From an uncultured Collinsella sp. (lineage in GTDB: Bacteria > Actinomycetota > Coriobacteriia > Coriobacteriales > Coriobacteriaceae), in the NCBI GenBank assembly GCA_902492825.1, contig CABUMZ010000010.1:1-24509 (forward strand): 24,509 nt of DNA, in the 5' to 3' direction. Positions 1 through 7,365 of the stretch are shown one piece after another. A program made the position numbers and the translations under genes. The notes under the pieces are model-generated. The model saw only the letters and a list, made by a program, of their open reading frames with translations, ran no database searches and had not been told where the DNA came from. Position 1 is the stretch's first letter. Each line of letters starts with the position of its first letter.

Positions 1-16
1 AAAGAAGCTGCGCCGC

Positions 17-32
17 GGGGGAGGCGGCCCCC
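17..32. other. G/C-rich inverted repeat at window start
   Basis: GGGGG and CCCCC arms enclose a 6-base loop. No T tract follows directly, so it may be the tail of a terminator for a gene outside the window or simply a GC-rich hairpin. The 46 bases after it lead to the ribosome binding site of the first gene and show no convincing promoter. Confidence 0.25.
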
Positions 33-78
33 AATGGCTTTCTCATATCGTCTTTATCCATTCCATTAGGAGTCCCCA

Positions 79-753
79 TTGGCCAAGGAGCTCAGCATCT
101 TCGTCGACGAGAGCGGCGACCGCGGCGGCAAAGCTCGCTACTACCCGCTCGTATTCGCCTTTCACGACCAGGCAGGCAGCATCGCCGAGGCGGTCACGGG
201 CTATGAGGCCAAGCTTGTCAGGGCCGATCTCCCTAACATTCCGTTTCACTCCGAGCCTCTCATGAACGGGCACAAGGACTATGAGTTTCTTGACATCGAG
301 CAGCGCAAGGTTATGCTCGCCCGTTTCTCCTCGTTCGTCCGCAAACTTCCCATTTCCTACATCACGTTCGTCTACCACCGCAGCCAGTTCGAAGACCCGG
401 CAAGGCTAATGGAACGTATGGGGCGCGATATCTCCTCTGCCATGATTGAACACCTGGGCTTCTTTCAATCCTTCGACGATGTGAAGGTTTACTACGACAA
501 CGGTCAGGACATTGTCAAACAGGCGCTTGACCGCTCGGTGGGCAAGGTCCTCTCAAAAGGGGTCGTCCGACGCCGCAAGACCTCGATGACCGATTACCGC
601 CTCGAGCAAGTGGCGGATTACCTCTGCACCATCGAACTTGCCTTGGTCAAGTACGAGGCCAAGGAGAACGGTGAGACGTACAACAAATTCTTCGGAGGTA
701 TAGGTTCTTTCAAGAGGAACTGGTTCAAGCAAGCCCGCAGCAAGCGGATATAG
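79..753 (+). CDS. DUF3800 domain protein
   Basis: The 224-aa protein begins with beta strand LSIFVDESGDRG (residues 5-16). The DESGD motif marks the DUF3800 family, thought to have an RNase H-like fold, with the acidic residues D10, E11 and D14 as candidate metal ligands. The C-terminal part (DYRLEQVADYLCTIELA) matches the usual conserved QxAD helix of the family. The biochemical role is unproven; DUF3800 genes are common on mobile elements and in defence neighbourhoods. The start is TTG, chosen because AGGAG lies 6 bases upstream and the conserved strand begins at once; the next ATG would remove the motif. It points away from the minus-strand genes that follow and ends in TAG. No partner gene lies to its left in the window, so an operon cannot be judged. 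Confidence 0.8.
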   Translation: MAKELSIFVDESGDRGGKARYYPLVFAFHDQAGSIAEAVTGYEAKLVRADLPNIPFHSEPLMNGHKDYEFLDIEQRKVMLARFSSFVRKLPISYITFVYHRSQFEDPARLMERMGRDISSAMIEHLGFFQSFDDVKVYYDNGQDIVKQALDRSVGKVLSKGVVRRRKTSMTDYRLEQVADYLCTIELALVKYEAKENGETYNKFFGGIGSFKRNWFKQARSKRI

Positions 754-995
754 GTGGTTCCGCAGTCTCGCGGGGAGCGGTCGTCTCTCCTCCGGCTAGG
801 GCCCCAAGCGACACGCTTCGAGCAGCGATAGCGAAACGCAAGCAACGGCGTCGCGGGCGCCTCGTGCGCCATAGTGTCCATGTGGTCATCTCCTATCGTC
901 TCAGCGTGGTAGCTGAAGATTCTAGGCGCTGGCCACACCCCTTTTCCGGGGCGCCAACACCAACGTTTAGCACACAAGGAGTTTGACGAGATGGC
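754..995. other. Convergent intergenic gap, no supported gene
   Basis: The gap lies between the 3' ends of the DUF3800 gene and the HEPN-like gene. It holds a GC-rich inverted repeat near 925-955 (GGCGC with GCGCC, CCCC with GGGG inside) that could end transcription from either side, but no clean T tract. A minus-strand frame starting near 882 has a plausible GGAG upstream but overlaps the DUF3800 3' end and shows no recognisable domain. Confidence 0.3.
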
Positions 996-1580
996 TCAGC
1001 GAGTATTGAATCTATCCGCCCATGCAGCCACGTCGAATAACTCCAGATTGGGGTAACTGACCGTTTCGCCCGTTTCTTTAAGACAGGCCTCCGCGGCGTT
1101 GCACAGCGAGCTCGCGAGCGACGCCGCATCAACGCGGAACGTCACGCTCTTAGTCGCACGCATCCCGCTCTTGGGCGACGGCCAGGAAGAGCAGAGGGCG
1201 TTACACCCGTGGAGGACAAGCTCGAACTTGTAGTCGTAGTCGAAGCTCTCGTCTTTCTCGGGAGCATCGACCGACACATCGTAGTCGCCTGAATGCAACA
1301 GGGAGCACCGGAGCTTCCAGCACATCTTCCCATTAAAGATTTGACCTGGAATCGTTTCACCTTCGTTCGAGGGGTCTCCCGAAAACAGGAAGTCGTTTGC
1401 CGCCCAGTCATCAAACCACTTCACATACTGCCGCCCCGCCGCTCTTTTCCCGTTATGAAGGACGAGATTGGGATAAAGAAGCTGCCCCATGGCGTCGGGA
1501 ATGGTAAGGGAAGACATAAGGGCTGGGATAAGGCAGTCTTTCTCAACCGCATTTCTAATCGATTCGACGAGTAGCTTCAT
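996..1580 (-). CDS. Hypothetical protein with HEPN-like RxxxxH motif
   Basis: This is a 194-aa soluble protein with no signal peptide or membrane segment. Residues 88-101 (WKLRCSLLHSGDYD) contain R91 and H96 in the RxxxxH spacing typical of HEPN-superfamily RNases, followed by a polar turn. The rest (helical N-terminus, YPNLVLHNGK, strand-rich C-terminus) is not recognised, so HEPN membership is a motif-based suggestion only. The ATG is preceded by GAGG at 8 bases. It starts 28 bases after the stop of the 591-aa DUF4365-like gene on the same strand, so the two are probably cotranscribed. If the motif is catalytic, the protein could be an RNA-cleaving effector controlled by its upstream partner; this is inference. 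It could equally be an uncharacterised structural domain. Confidence 0.6.
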   Translation of the reverse strand: MKLLVESIRNAVEKDCLIPALMSSLTIPDAMGQLLYPNLVLHNGKRAAGRQYVKWFDDWAANDFLFSGDPSNEGETIPGQIFNGKMCWKLRCSLLHSGDYDVSVDAPEKDESFDYDYKFELVLHGCNALCSSWPSPKSGMRATKSVTFRVDAASLASSLCNAAEACLKETGETVSYPNLELFDVAAWADRFNTR

Positions 1581-1608
1581 TTCGATGCCTCAAAAAGTCT
1601 ATGCGGTC

Positions 1609-3384
1609 TTATGCGAAGAAACGGCCGATCGGCCATGAGCCGAGCGTCGTTCGTGCCTCTTCGTCAAGTGACGCTCTGAGCGCAGAGGCCATGTCCGAGT
1701 CTCCGCGCAAGGCTGCTGCGCATGCTTTCGACAGCGCACTATCTGAATTCAGCTGGATTGCCATTAACTCAGATTTCTCCTCGCTAGTAAGATCTCGCTT
1801 TCGAGCGGCAATTTGATATCGATTTATCAGGGTTGCCTCTCGATCCGCAAAAGCTTCCAGGGCGTCTACGGTCATCTCGCAGCATTTCAGCAACTCTTCC
1901 TTACAGCACGCATCTTGATCGTAGGCTGATAGCATTTCAAGCATCTTGTCGTTGACGTAGGCAGAGCTAACTTCGGTGACTGGATACTGCTTCAACGTAG
2001 CGGCAAACACCTCGGCATCGATATTGGCAAGCCTCATATAGTCCTGCATCGTTTGGACGAACAGAGGCGCGACGACTACGGGGGCATCCCCCTCGCCCCG
2101 GAAGAACACCGAGACCGTCAGGTCATCCAGTCGAAGCCCATCGACCATTCGGTACATATCTTCAGATACTTGGTAAAACACGAGCTTAATCGGATGGTTC
2201 CCCAGATTGATATATCCGAATCCGTTTTGGCGATCCTTGTAGTGGAGGGGTGCGTTCTCAACCAATCCCTTGTAAATTGTCTCGATGTTTCTTAAATCCT
2301 GAGTGGTCAACGCACTGATGTCGAGCTCTGGCTTGTAATGAAGAGCGTCGACAACCCGCTTGATAATCTCCAGCGACTGCAATCGACTCTCAAGGGCGTC
2401 GAGGTCGCCTCCGCTCAACTTGCACCCGCGAGCAAAGCCGCTTCCGTCTATGGAAAGCGTACCGGTTTGCATCAATGCGCGCATGAGGGCCAACTCTTCC
2501 ATGCGCTCGACAAGAGTTCCGGTCTCGCTGAGGGTGATTGTGTTGGTGGAGAGGCATATGTCGAAACCCCTGAAGAAAACGTGCTCGCCATTCTCATTTT
2601 CTCCGGCCATGACCACCGCATTTAGGGAAACATCACCAGAGCTGACGTCATGCCGAGACCCAATCGCGACGCCAACTATGTTTTCAAGCTTATTCAAGGG
2701 ATACAGCTCTCCCCAGGGGCTCTTCCCGTAGATATACAGCCCGTTCCTGTATGGAGCCAAGCTTGCGGGCGACTCGCCCTCGAGCAGCTCGATTCCAAAC
2801 TCGCACTCATCAAAGCAAAGGCCGGCGTCCTTAAATTCCTCGATTGTCTTGGGGGCGATGCCAGCGACTGCTCGCTGCTTTGCTCTGTCCTTGACCGCCC
2901 TTCTGACAAGCCGCGTCAATTCCGCCGCGTCTGATGGAAGCCGGTCGAAACGCAAAGAGATGCGCTCTTGTTGCTCCGGAATATCGGCCAGAATCTTCTT
3001 TAGGTCATAGGGAAGCAAAAGTCTGTAGAAAACCTCCGCTGAACGAGCCTCGCTCCCACAGTAGACGTAAAAATAGATGCAGCCTCCAGCAATGTTGAGA
3101 TAGTGCTTGAGGTCTGAAACTCGAACTTGCCGCTTAGGTCGGTCCGATTTTCTTTTCGAAGTGGTCCCCTTGACCTGAAGCGGCAAAGTGGTCCCCTTGA
3201 CCTGAAGCGGCAACTGCCCTTCAACGGTCTCAATCGTGAAGGAAGAAGACGAGTAGACTTGCAGGTGCCCGTCGGTGCATTCGGTCTTGTCGTTCTCATC
3301 TATATACGCATAGACGCAAGCGACATCGCCGAAAGCCTGCTTGACAGCATTGACCGCGTTCTGCTCGATTTTGCGATTGTCCAA
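1609..3384 (-). CDS. DUF4365-like protein, 591 aa, with duplicated QVKGT motif
   Basis: The N-terminal part resembles DUF4365-type PD-(D/E)XK nuclease-like domains: TDGHLQVY (37-44), then LPLQVKGTT carrying a QxK motif, then RVSDLKHYLNIAGGCIYFYVYCG split over residues 88-110 and LLPYDLKKIL. The QxK-bearing nonapeptide occurs twice in tandem (58-66 and 67-75) because of an exact 27-bp DNA duplication. The remaining 400 residues are not recognised; they mix strands and helices and end in a helical, charged tail. There is no signal peptide or membrane segment. The start is TTG, preceded closely by AAGGAG. The DUF4143-type ATPase gene lies 89 bases upstream and the HEPN-like gene 28 bases downstream, all on the minus strand. 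The base composition is lower in GC than the core genes, suggesting transfer. Nuclease activity is inference, and the duplication may disturb it. Confidence 0.7.
   Translation of the reverse strand: MDNRKIEQNAVNAVKQAFGDVACVYAYIDENDKTECTDGHLQVYSSSSFTIETVEGQLPLQVKGTTLPLQVKGTTSKRKSDRPKRQVRVSDLKHYLNIAGGCIYFYVYCGSEARSAEVFYRLLLPYDLKKILADIPEQQERISLRFDRLPSDAAELTRLVRRAVKDRAKQRAVAGIAPKTIEEFKDAGLCFDECEFGIELLEGESPASLAPYRNGLYIYGKSPWGELYPLNKLENIVGVAIGSRHDVSSGDVSLNAVVMAGENENGEHVFFRGFDICLSTNTITLSETGTLVERMEELALMRALMQTGTLSIDGSGFARGCKLSGGDLDALESRLQSLEIIKRVVDALHYKPELDISALTTQDLRNIETIYKGLVENAPLHYKDRQNGFGYINLGNHPIKLVFYQVSEDMYRMVDGLRLDDLTVSVFFRGEGDAPVVVAPLFVQTMQDYMRLANIDAEVFAATLKQYPVTEVSSAYVNDKMLEMLSAYDQDACCKEELLKCCEMTVDALEAFADREATLINRYQIAARKRDLTSEEKSELMAIQLNSDSALSKACAAALRGDSDMASALRASLDEEARTTLGSWPIGRFFA
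3160..3213. repeat. 27-bp perfect tandem duplication inside a CDS
   Basis: Two identical 27-bp units abut at 3160-3186 and 3187-3213. The unit is a multiple of three, so the frame is kept and each copy encodes LPLQVKGTT (reading one register). The repeated segment is the strand that should carry the QxK motif of the DUF4365-like domain. Confidence 0.95.
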
Positions 3385-3473
3385 GCTTCTCCTTACTGTT
3401 CTAGATCGTCAGCAAACCGATGTCAGGCATGTTTCTCACTTGACCTAACTGCCTCGCGATGAATCGCATGGCC

Positions 3474-4739
3474 CTAGAGGAAAAAGTCCCTCGCGCTCAC
3501 GATGCGGATGCCGTCGATATCCGTGTCGTAGGAACCCTGCCTCACGACCACGATCTTCTCGTGGTTGTCTCGTATCGACTTCAGAGGGGCGATCTCTCGC
3601 TCCCTGGTCTCGCTTGCGAACATCTCGTCAGTCGCCTGCACGTAGAGCACGCGCCCGTCCTTCGTCGCAACGAAGTCGACTTCCTTGCCATAGAGCTTGC
3701 CCACATGCACGCTCCATCCTTCGTAGAGCAGCTGGAGATACACGGCGTTCTCGAACAGGCGGCCAGTATCCGTGACCCTATAGCCGGCCATCCAGGTCCT
3801 GAAGCCGGTGTCGACGATGTACTCCTTTGGGTTCGTCTTGAGGAGCGCCTTGCCGTGCAAATCGTAACGCGTGGCACGATAGAACAGGAAGGCCTCCTCA
3901 AGCGCACCCACATACGAGGAAACGGTCTTGTTCGTGGTCTTCGGCCCCGCAGAAGTTAACGCGCCGGCGATTCGACTCGACGAGCACTCGTTGCCGATGT
4001 TGTCCGCCAGGAATTCGGCCACATGGCGCAGCAGGGAAGGGTCAGTCACCGCACTTTTGCCCTTCCCGCGCTCACGGTTGACAATATCACGCACGGCGAT
4101 GGCTTCGTAGACGCCGGACATGTACGCCGAGTGCTGCGCCTGGGTCGTCGAGAGGGATGCGATGGCTGGCATGCCCCCGTACTCAAGGTAACGAGCAAGC
4201 ATGTCGTCGAAGAGAACGGGATCCCCCTCGGGAGTGAGAGCCACCGAAGTTCCCAATACGAACTCGATTCCGCAGAAGTCGGCGAACTCGGAGAAGGACA
4301 GGGGCAGCATCTTTACCTCTACGTAGCGCCCGGAGAGATAGGTGGCCAGCTCGCTCGAGAGAAGATACGCATTCGAGCCCGTGAGGTAGATGTCGCAATC
4401 GAAGTCGACCCTCATTGCGTTGACCGCATCCTGCCAGCCATCGATTCTCTGGGGCTCGTCTATGAAAACGTAGGTGCGACCCTTGTCCGACAGGCGCCCG
4501 CGAACGTAATCATAAAGCCGGTCCTCCGTCTTGATGCCCGTACCCTTGCTTTCCAGGTTGACGCTCACAAAGCCGCGGCCAGCGACTCCTTCAGACTCGA
4601 TGGCCATCCTAATTAGATCGAGAAGGCTCGACTTGCCGCACCTGCGCACGCCCGTGATCACCTTGATGAGGTCGGTGTCACGGAAGAGCATCGCCTCCTC
4701 GAGGTATCTATCGCGGTTCCTGAGTCTGCCACCCTTCAA
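3474..4739 (-). CDS. AAA family ATPase with DUF4143 C-terminal domain
   Basis: This 421-aa protein has a P-loop GVRRCGKSS (30-38), Walker B YVFIDEPQ (90-97) and the family sensor strand LTGSNAYLLSSEL (119-131). The C-terminal half matches DUF4143, ending with a PD-(D/E)XK-like trace, GKEVDFVATKDGRVLYVQAT. Members of this large family are ATPases of unsettled function, often one per accessory region and sometimes linked to toxin-antitoxin or defence loci. The start is TTG with AGGAG 6 bases upstream; the next ATG is at residue 17 and would cut into the conserved N-terminus. The length is normal for the family and no lesion is seen. It is followed on the same strand, after 89 bases, by the DUF4365-like gene, so cotranscription is possible. 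Confidence 0.85.
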   Translation of the reverse strand: MKGGRLRNRDRYLEEAMLFRDTDLIKVITGVRRCGKSSLLDLIRMAIESEGVAGRGFVSVNLESKGTGIKTEDRLYDYVRGRLSDKGRTYVFIDEPQRIDGWQDAVNAMRVDFDCDIYLTGSNAYLLSSELATYLSGRYVEVKMLPLSFSEFADFCGIEFVLGTSVALTPEGDPVLFDDMLARYLEYGGMPAIASLSTTQAQHSAYMSGVYEAIAVRDIVNRERGKGKSAVTDPSLLRHVAEFLADNIGNECSSSRIAGALTSAGPKTTNKTVSSYVGALEEAFLFYRATRYDLHGKALLKTNPKEYIVDTGFRTWMAGYRVTDTGRLFENAVYLQLLYEGWSVHVGKLYGKEVDFVATKDGRVLYVQATDEMFASETREREIAPLKSIRDNHEKIVVVRQGSYDTDIDGIRIVSARDFFL

Positions 4740-4776
4740 AAGCTGCTCCTAAAACTCGAATCTGGTTACACTTTTA

Positions 4777-4792
4777 GGAGTATCGTAACTCC
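4777..4792. promoter_or_regulatory. Inverted repeat upstream of the ATPase gene
   Basis: GGAGT and ACTCC arms flank a 6-base spacer, about 40 bases upstream of the ATPase start codon. The position fits an operator or a short 5' leader hairpin. No regulator gene is adjacent, so the role is open. Confidence 0.3.
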
Positions 4793-4940
4793 ACGCCACA
4801 AGATGAGCAAAGAGCGCACCTCGAGACGGATCGACCAAGGGGATTACGCACCTGCCGGGAGGCAGGGCAGCTTGCTCGATCGACGCGGACTACCAATTGA
4901 TAAACCCCAAAAGCCGGACCGCACGGCGGCGCTCGTTTCG
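4793..4940. other. Gap with no gene seen
   Basis: This stretch lies between the ATPase promoter region and the 3' end of the GyrI-like fragment. The open plus-strand frame that crosses it continues as the antisense of the GyrI-like fragment and shows no domain of its own. Confidence 0.3.
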
Positions 4941-5129
4941 CTAAATCGGCTTGATGGGATGGCGAATCACGGTCTTGAGCTTCTCCGGCGCGTACTTGCG
5001 CGGGTCGGAGAGGTAAATCTCGTGACAGAGGCGGGATTCGGAGAAGTCGGGCGCATATCCCCGTTCCGCCGCAAATGCACGCATGGCGCCTATGATCGTC
5101 AGCTCGTCATCGTAAGGCCCGTATAGCAA
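4941..5129 (-). pseudogene. 3' fragment of a GyrI-like small-molecule-binding protein gene
   Basis: About 62 residues survive. They match the C-terminal end of GyrI-like (SOUL/BmrR effector-type) domains: GPYDDEL, then a helix, then HEIYLSDPRKYAPEKLKTVI, ending RHPIKPI-stop. A complete protein of this kind is about 160-210 aa, so the N-terminal two-thirds is missing. The break falls at about 5127, where a 12-bp inverted repeat begins; upstream codons remain open but lose all similarity. There is no ribosome binding site before the in-frame TTG. The surviving part has no frameshift, suggesting recent loss of the 5' end. The homology call is from memory of the family motif. Confidence 0.7.
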
Positions 5130-5162
5130 TGGGCGCGGATTCGGAAGATGCCGCGCCCATTG
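5127..5162. repeat. Perfect 12-bp inverted repeat
   Basis: The arms CAATGGGCGCGG and CCGCGCCCATTG are perfectly complementary around a 12-base loop. The hairpin is stable but has no T tract on either side. It sits exactly at the break of the GyrI-like fragment and about 34 bases from the att-like site at 5196, so it may be an old terminator or a recombination scar. Confidence 0.75.
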
Positions 5163-5195
5163 GCAAACACTATAGCATAGAATCGAACGTCTGTT

Positions 5196-5212
5196 CTACT
5201 CCCACTCGACTG
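5196..5212 (-). repeat. att-like copy of the guaA 3' end (site 1)
   Basis: The plus strand reads CTACTCCCACTCGACTG. On the minus strand it encodes VEWE-stop, as the guaA end encodes IEWE-stop. It shares 15 contiguous bases with site 2 at 8440 and ten (TCCCACTCGA) with guaA itself. Confidence 0.55.
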
Positions 5213-5330
5213 GAAATTCGAGGACTGCTGCAGCTTACTGTATCTCTACTTACTCTTTCATGTTCTGTTGCCTACGCAGTATCCAATTTGTTTGCACTCA
5301 TTCCGTACTCACGAACAGGATTACTCCCAA
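5196..5330 (-). pseudogene. Decayed reading-frame tail ending EFPVEWE
   Basis: The minus strand here is a degraded relative of the tail at 8440-8575. Recognisable parts in shifting frames are SNPVREYGM, a region with stops, and LEFPVEWE-stop. At least one frameshift and several stops are present. The parent gene is not identified. It coincides with an att-like site, so it may be attachment-region DNA of a lost element rather than a former gene. Confidence 0.4.
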
Positions 5331-5364
5331 TGCACTTAAGAGGAAGCTTTCCCGGTGTTTGGGC

Positions 5365-5830
5365 CTAGGGTTTTAACCAGGTTGCCAGCCAAATCTTAGA
5401 GCGAATTCTTACCCTGATCGTTGCCAGCGAAATCTTCAATGATCTCGTCACTTTCCTGACGAACTCGTTGTCCGGTTTCTGCTCCTTGAAGTCGCGAATC
5501 GCATCAACGTCCTTCGCGCTCATTTCGCCCAGACACACCTTCTCGAAGGCAAACGCCGAGCCTTCGCCAATGGCTGCGACGATGGCTGCCGCGACGATGG
5601 CGTTTATAACTTCTCCTGCAAGGTTGACGCCGGGTATCGCTTTCAGTGCGCTGATCGCGGCCTTGGCCGCAATGCTTTTGTTTGGCTCCGATATAGACCG
5701 CGCTTGTCCCAGATGCTCAGCTCACGGCCGCTTATTTGGCAAGCAGACCTATAGCTGCGTTGAAATATTGGTCGAACCATGGTCACGACGATTCCGACAT
5801 CGAGCCCGCAGTAGCCATAGTACGAAAAGG
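5365..5830 (-). pseudogene. Remnant of a GTPase gene (DUF697-like C-terminus)
   Basis: A minus-strand frame without a usable start encodes SIAAKAAISALKAIPGVN, then LAGEVINAIVAAAIVAAIGE and GSAFAFEKVCLGEMSAKDVD. This hydrophobic, glycine/alanine-rich helical region followed by a charged helix resembles the C-terminal domain of DUF697-type GTPases. After NEFVRKV a one-base shift near 5450 is needed to reach EIIEDFAGNDQGKNSL-stop at 5396. Upstream, in another frame, GRELSIWDKRGLY looks like the DxxG (G3) region of a GTPase, fused too close to the C-terminal part. So the gene has an internal deletion and at least two frame breaks. The P-loop is not visible. Family assignment is from pattern memory and moderately sure. 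Confidence 0.55.
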
Positions 5831-5858
5831 CGCCCGTGGGTTTTAAAAGGTTGCTATC

Positions 5859-6311
5859 TCATTTTTCGGGCAGCAAGTTACTGAAGTACTCGGTGCGGCC
5901 TGCCAGTACGTCGTCGTAGAAGCCCTGCTTCCAATCGATGTATTCCACGCTGGCCTCTAATTCGGCAATTTGCTCGACAAGCCTGCTGCGTTTTTCGGCC
6001 AGCATCGTTTTTCGTTGAGGAATCGATGTCTCACCTTGCAGGCATAGTGCTAGGTATTCCTTCATTTCTTCGATGCTCATGCCGCATCTCTTTAGGCAAA
6101 TCAGGCTTTTCACCCATTCGACGTCGCGCTTGTCGAACACGCGACGATTGTTTTTATCGCGTTTCACGTTGGGCACGAGTCCCTGGTTACAGTAGAACTT
6201 CAGCGTTTGGTACGTCATGTCGGCTTCGCGACATACTTGCATCATCGTGAACAGATCGCCTGTTGCTTTTGCTCGCTTGGGCGCGTGTTCGTTTTCGCTC
6301 GCGTTAGCCAT
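5859..6311 (-). CDS. MerR family transcriptional regulator
   Basis: A 150-aa regulator with an N-terminal winged helix: LFTMMQVCREADMTYQTLKF, then YCNQGLVPNVKRDKNNRRVF and DVEWVKSLICLKRCGMSIEE. A coiled coil follows (residues about 95-125, RKTMLAEKRSRLVEQIAELE) and then a short tail with no cysteine-rich metal site, so the signal is probably not a thiol-bound metal. The chosen ATG has AAGGA 9 bases upstream; an in-frame TTG at 6335 has no ribosome binding site. The gene diverges from the aldo/keto reductase gene, and the shared intergenic region holds a promoter of the MerR type. The layout resembles AdhR/NmlR systems that answer reactive aldehydes or electrophiles. Activation of the neighbouring reductase is inferred from this layout. 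Confidence 0.9.
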   Translation of the reverse strand: MANASENEHAPKRAKATGDLFTMMQVCREADMTYQTLKFYCNQGLVPNVKRDKNNRRVFDKRDVEWVKSLICLKRCGMSIEEMKEYLALCLQGETSIPQRKTMLAEKRSRLVEQIAELEASVEYIDWKQGFYDDVLAGRTEYFSNLLPEK

Positions 6312-6345
6312 CTTCACGATTCCTTCAAGTTCCAAATAACAATGC

Positions 6346-6376
6346 TTGACCGTTAGTAACTATCGGTTGTTATAAC
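6346..6376 (+). promoter_or_regulatory. MerR-type promoter with 19-bp spacer and operator
   Basis: TTGACC (6346-6351) and TATAAC (6371-6376) are separated by 19 bp, the long spacer typical of promoters that MerR proteins activate by DNA distortion. A 19-bp near-perfect dyad, ACCGTTAGTAACTATCGGT (6349-6367), with only one symmetry-breaking pair outside the centre, fills the spacer. It drives the aldo/keto reductase and flavodoxin genes. Confidence 0.85.
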
Positions 6377-6448
6377 AGCATCAGATCAACAAAGCAAGGG
6401 GGTTGTGGTAAGGAGTCGCCGCTCCCGATACGCGAGGAAGGAATCAAT

Positions 6449-7348
6449 ATGGCAAACGACATGATGTACGTGACGCTTTCGAACGGCGTGAAGATGCCCC
6501 AGCTGGGCTACGGCGTGTACCAGGTGACGCAAGACGAGTGCGAGCGCTGCGTGCGCGACGCGCTCGAGGTAGGGTATCGCCATATCGATACGGCGCAAAG
6601 CTATTTCAACGAAGAGCAGGTGGGCTCGGCCATCGCTGCCTCGGGCATCGACCGCGGCGATATCTTCCTTACCACCAAGGTGTGGATCGAGCATTTCGGC
6701 GAGGGCTCCACGCGCGCGTCGGTCGAGGATTCGCTGCGCAAGCTGAAGACCGACTACATCGACTTGCTGCTGCTCCACCAGCCGTTCGGCGATGTGTTCG
6801 GCGCGTGGCGCGATATGGTGAAGCTCTATCAGGAAGGCAAGGTGCGCGCAATCGGCATCTCGAACTTTTACGTTGACCGCATGGTGGAGTTCTGCGAGTT
6901 CAACGAAGCGAAGCCGATGGTGAACCAAATGGAGCGCCATCCGCTGAACCAGAATGTCGAGCTGCAGAAATGGGAGACCGAGTACGGCATCGTGCCGGAA
7001 GCCTGGGCTCCCTTCGGCGAGGGTCGCGGCGGGTTGTTCGAGAACCCCGTGCTGGTTGAAATCGGCCAGGCTCATGGCAAGACCGCGGCGCAGGTGATGC
7101 TTCGTTGGAACCTGCAACGCGGTGTGGTGGTCATTCCGAAGTCGGTTCATCGTGAGCGCATGGAGCAGAACCTCGACGTGTTCGACTTCGAGCTTTCCGC
7201 CGAGGAGATGGCGCGCATCGCCGCGCTCGACACTAAAACTTCCAGCTTCTTCAGCCATGCCGACCCCGCTATGGTGCAGTGGTTTGCAAAGATGGTCGAG
7301 GAGCGCAAGCATCAGCACGATAGTGCCAAGGAGAAGAAGAGTTGGTAG
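6449..7348 (+). CDS. Aldo/keto reductase
   Basis: The 299-aa NADPH-dependent oxidoreductase has the full aldo/keto reductase tetrad: D47 and Y52 (HIDTAQSYFNE), K77 (LTTKVW) and H110 (LLLLHQPFGD). Other family signatures are VRAIGISNF, VNQMERHPLNQ and VVVIPKSVHRERMEQN, the last being the cofactor-binding region. It is close in length and motifs to the 2,5-diketo-gluconate reductase-like / YvgN-type branch, which reduces small aldehydes such as methylglyoxal; the exact substrate cannot be read from sequence. AAGGA lies just upstream of the ATG. It is the first gene behind the MerR-type promoter and is followed 17 bases after its stop by the flavodoxin gene. The C-terminus is a charged tail (EERKHQHDSAKEKKSW). 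Confidence 0.93.
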   Translation: MANDMMYVTLSNGVKMPQLGYGVYQVTQDECERCVRDALEVGYRHIDTAQSYFNEEQVGSAIAASGIDRGDIFLTTKVWIEHFGEGSTRASVEDSLRKLKTDYIDLLLLHQPFGDVFGAWRDMVKLYQEGKVRAIGISNFYVDRMVEFCEFNEAKPMVNQMERHPLNQNVELQKWETEYGIVPEAWAPFGEGRGGLFENPVLVEIGQAHGKTAAQVMLRWNLQRGVVVIPKSVHRERMEQNLDVFDFELSAEEMARIAALDTKTSSFFSHADPAMVQWFAKMVEERKHQHDSAKEKKSW

Positions 7349-7365
7349 GAATTACGGGAGGTTTT

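Noticed and set aside
618..977. 119-aa minus-strand gene between the HEPN-like and DUF3800 genes
   Set aside because: The frame runs deep into the DUF3800 coding region and encodes no recognisable domain, although GGAG precedes an internal ATG near 882.
4803..5126. 107-aa plus-strand open frame
   Set aside because: Its 3' half is the antisense of the well-conserved GyrI-like fragment and its 5' half shows no domain or ribosome binding site.
5468..5884. 138-aa plus-strand open frame
   Set aside because: It is antisense to the GTPase remnant, whose minus-strand translation is far more protein-like, and it overlaps the MerR 3' end.
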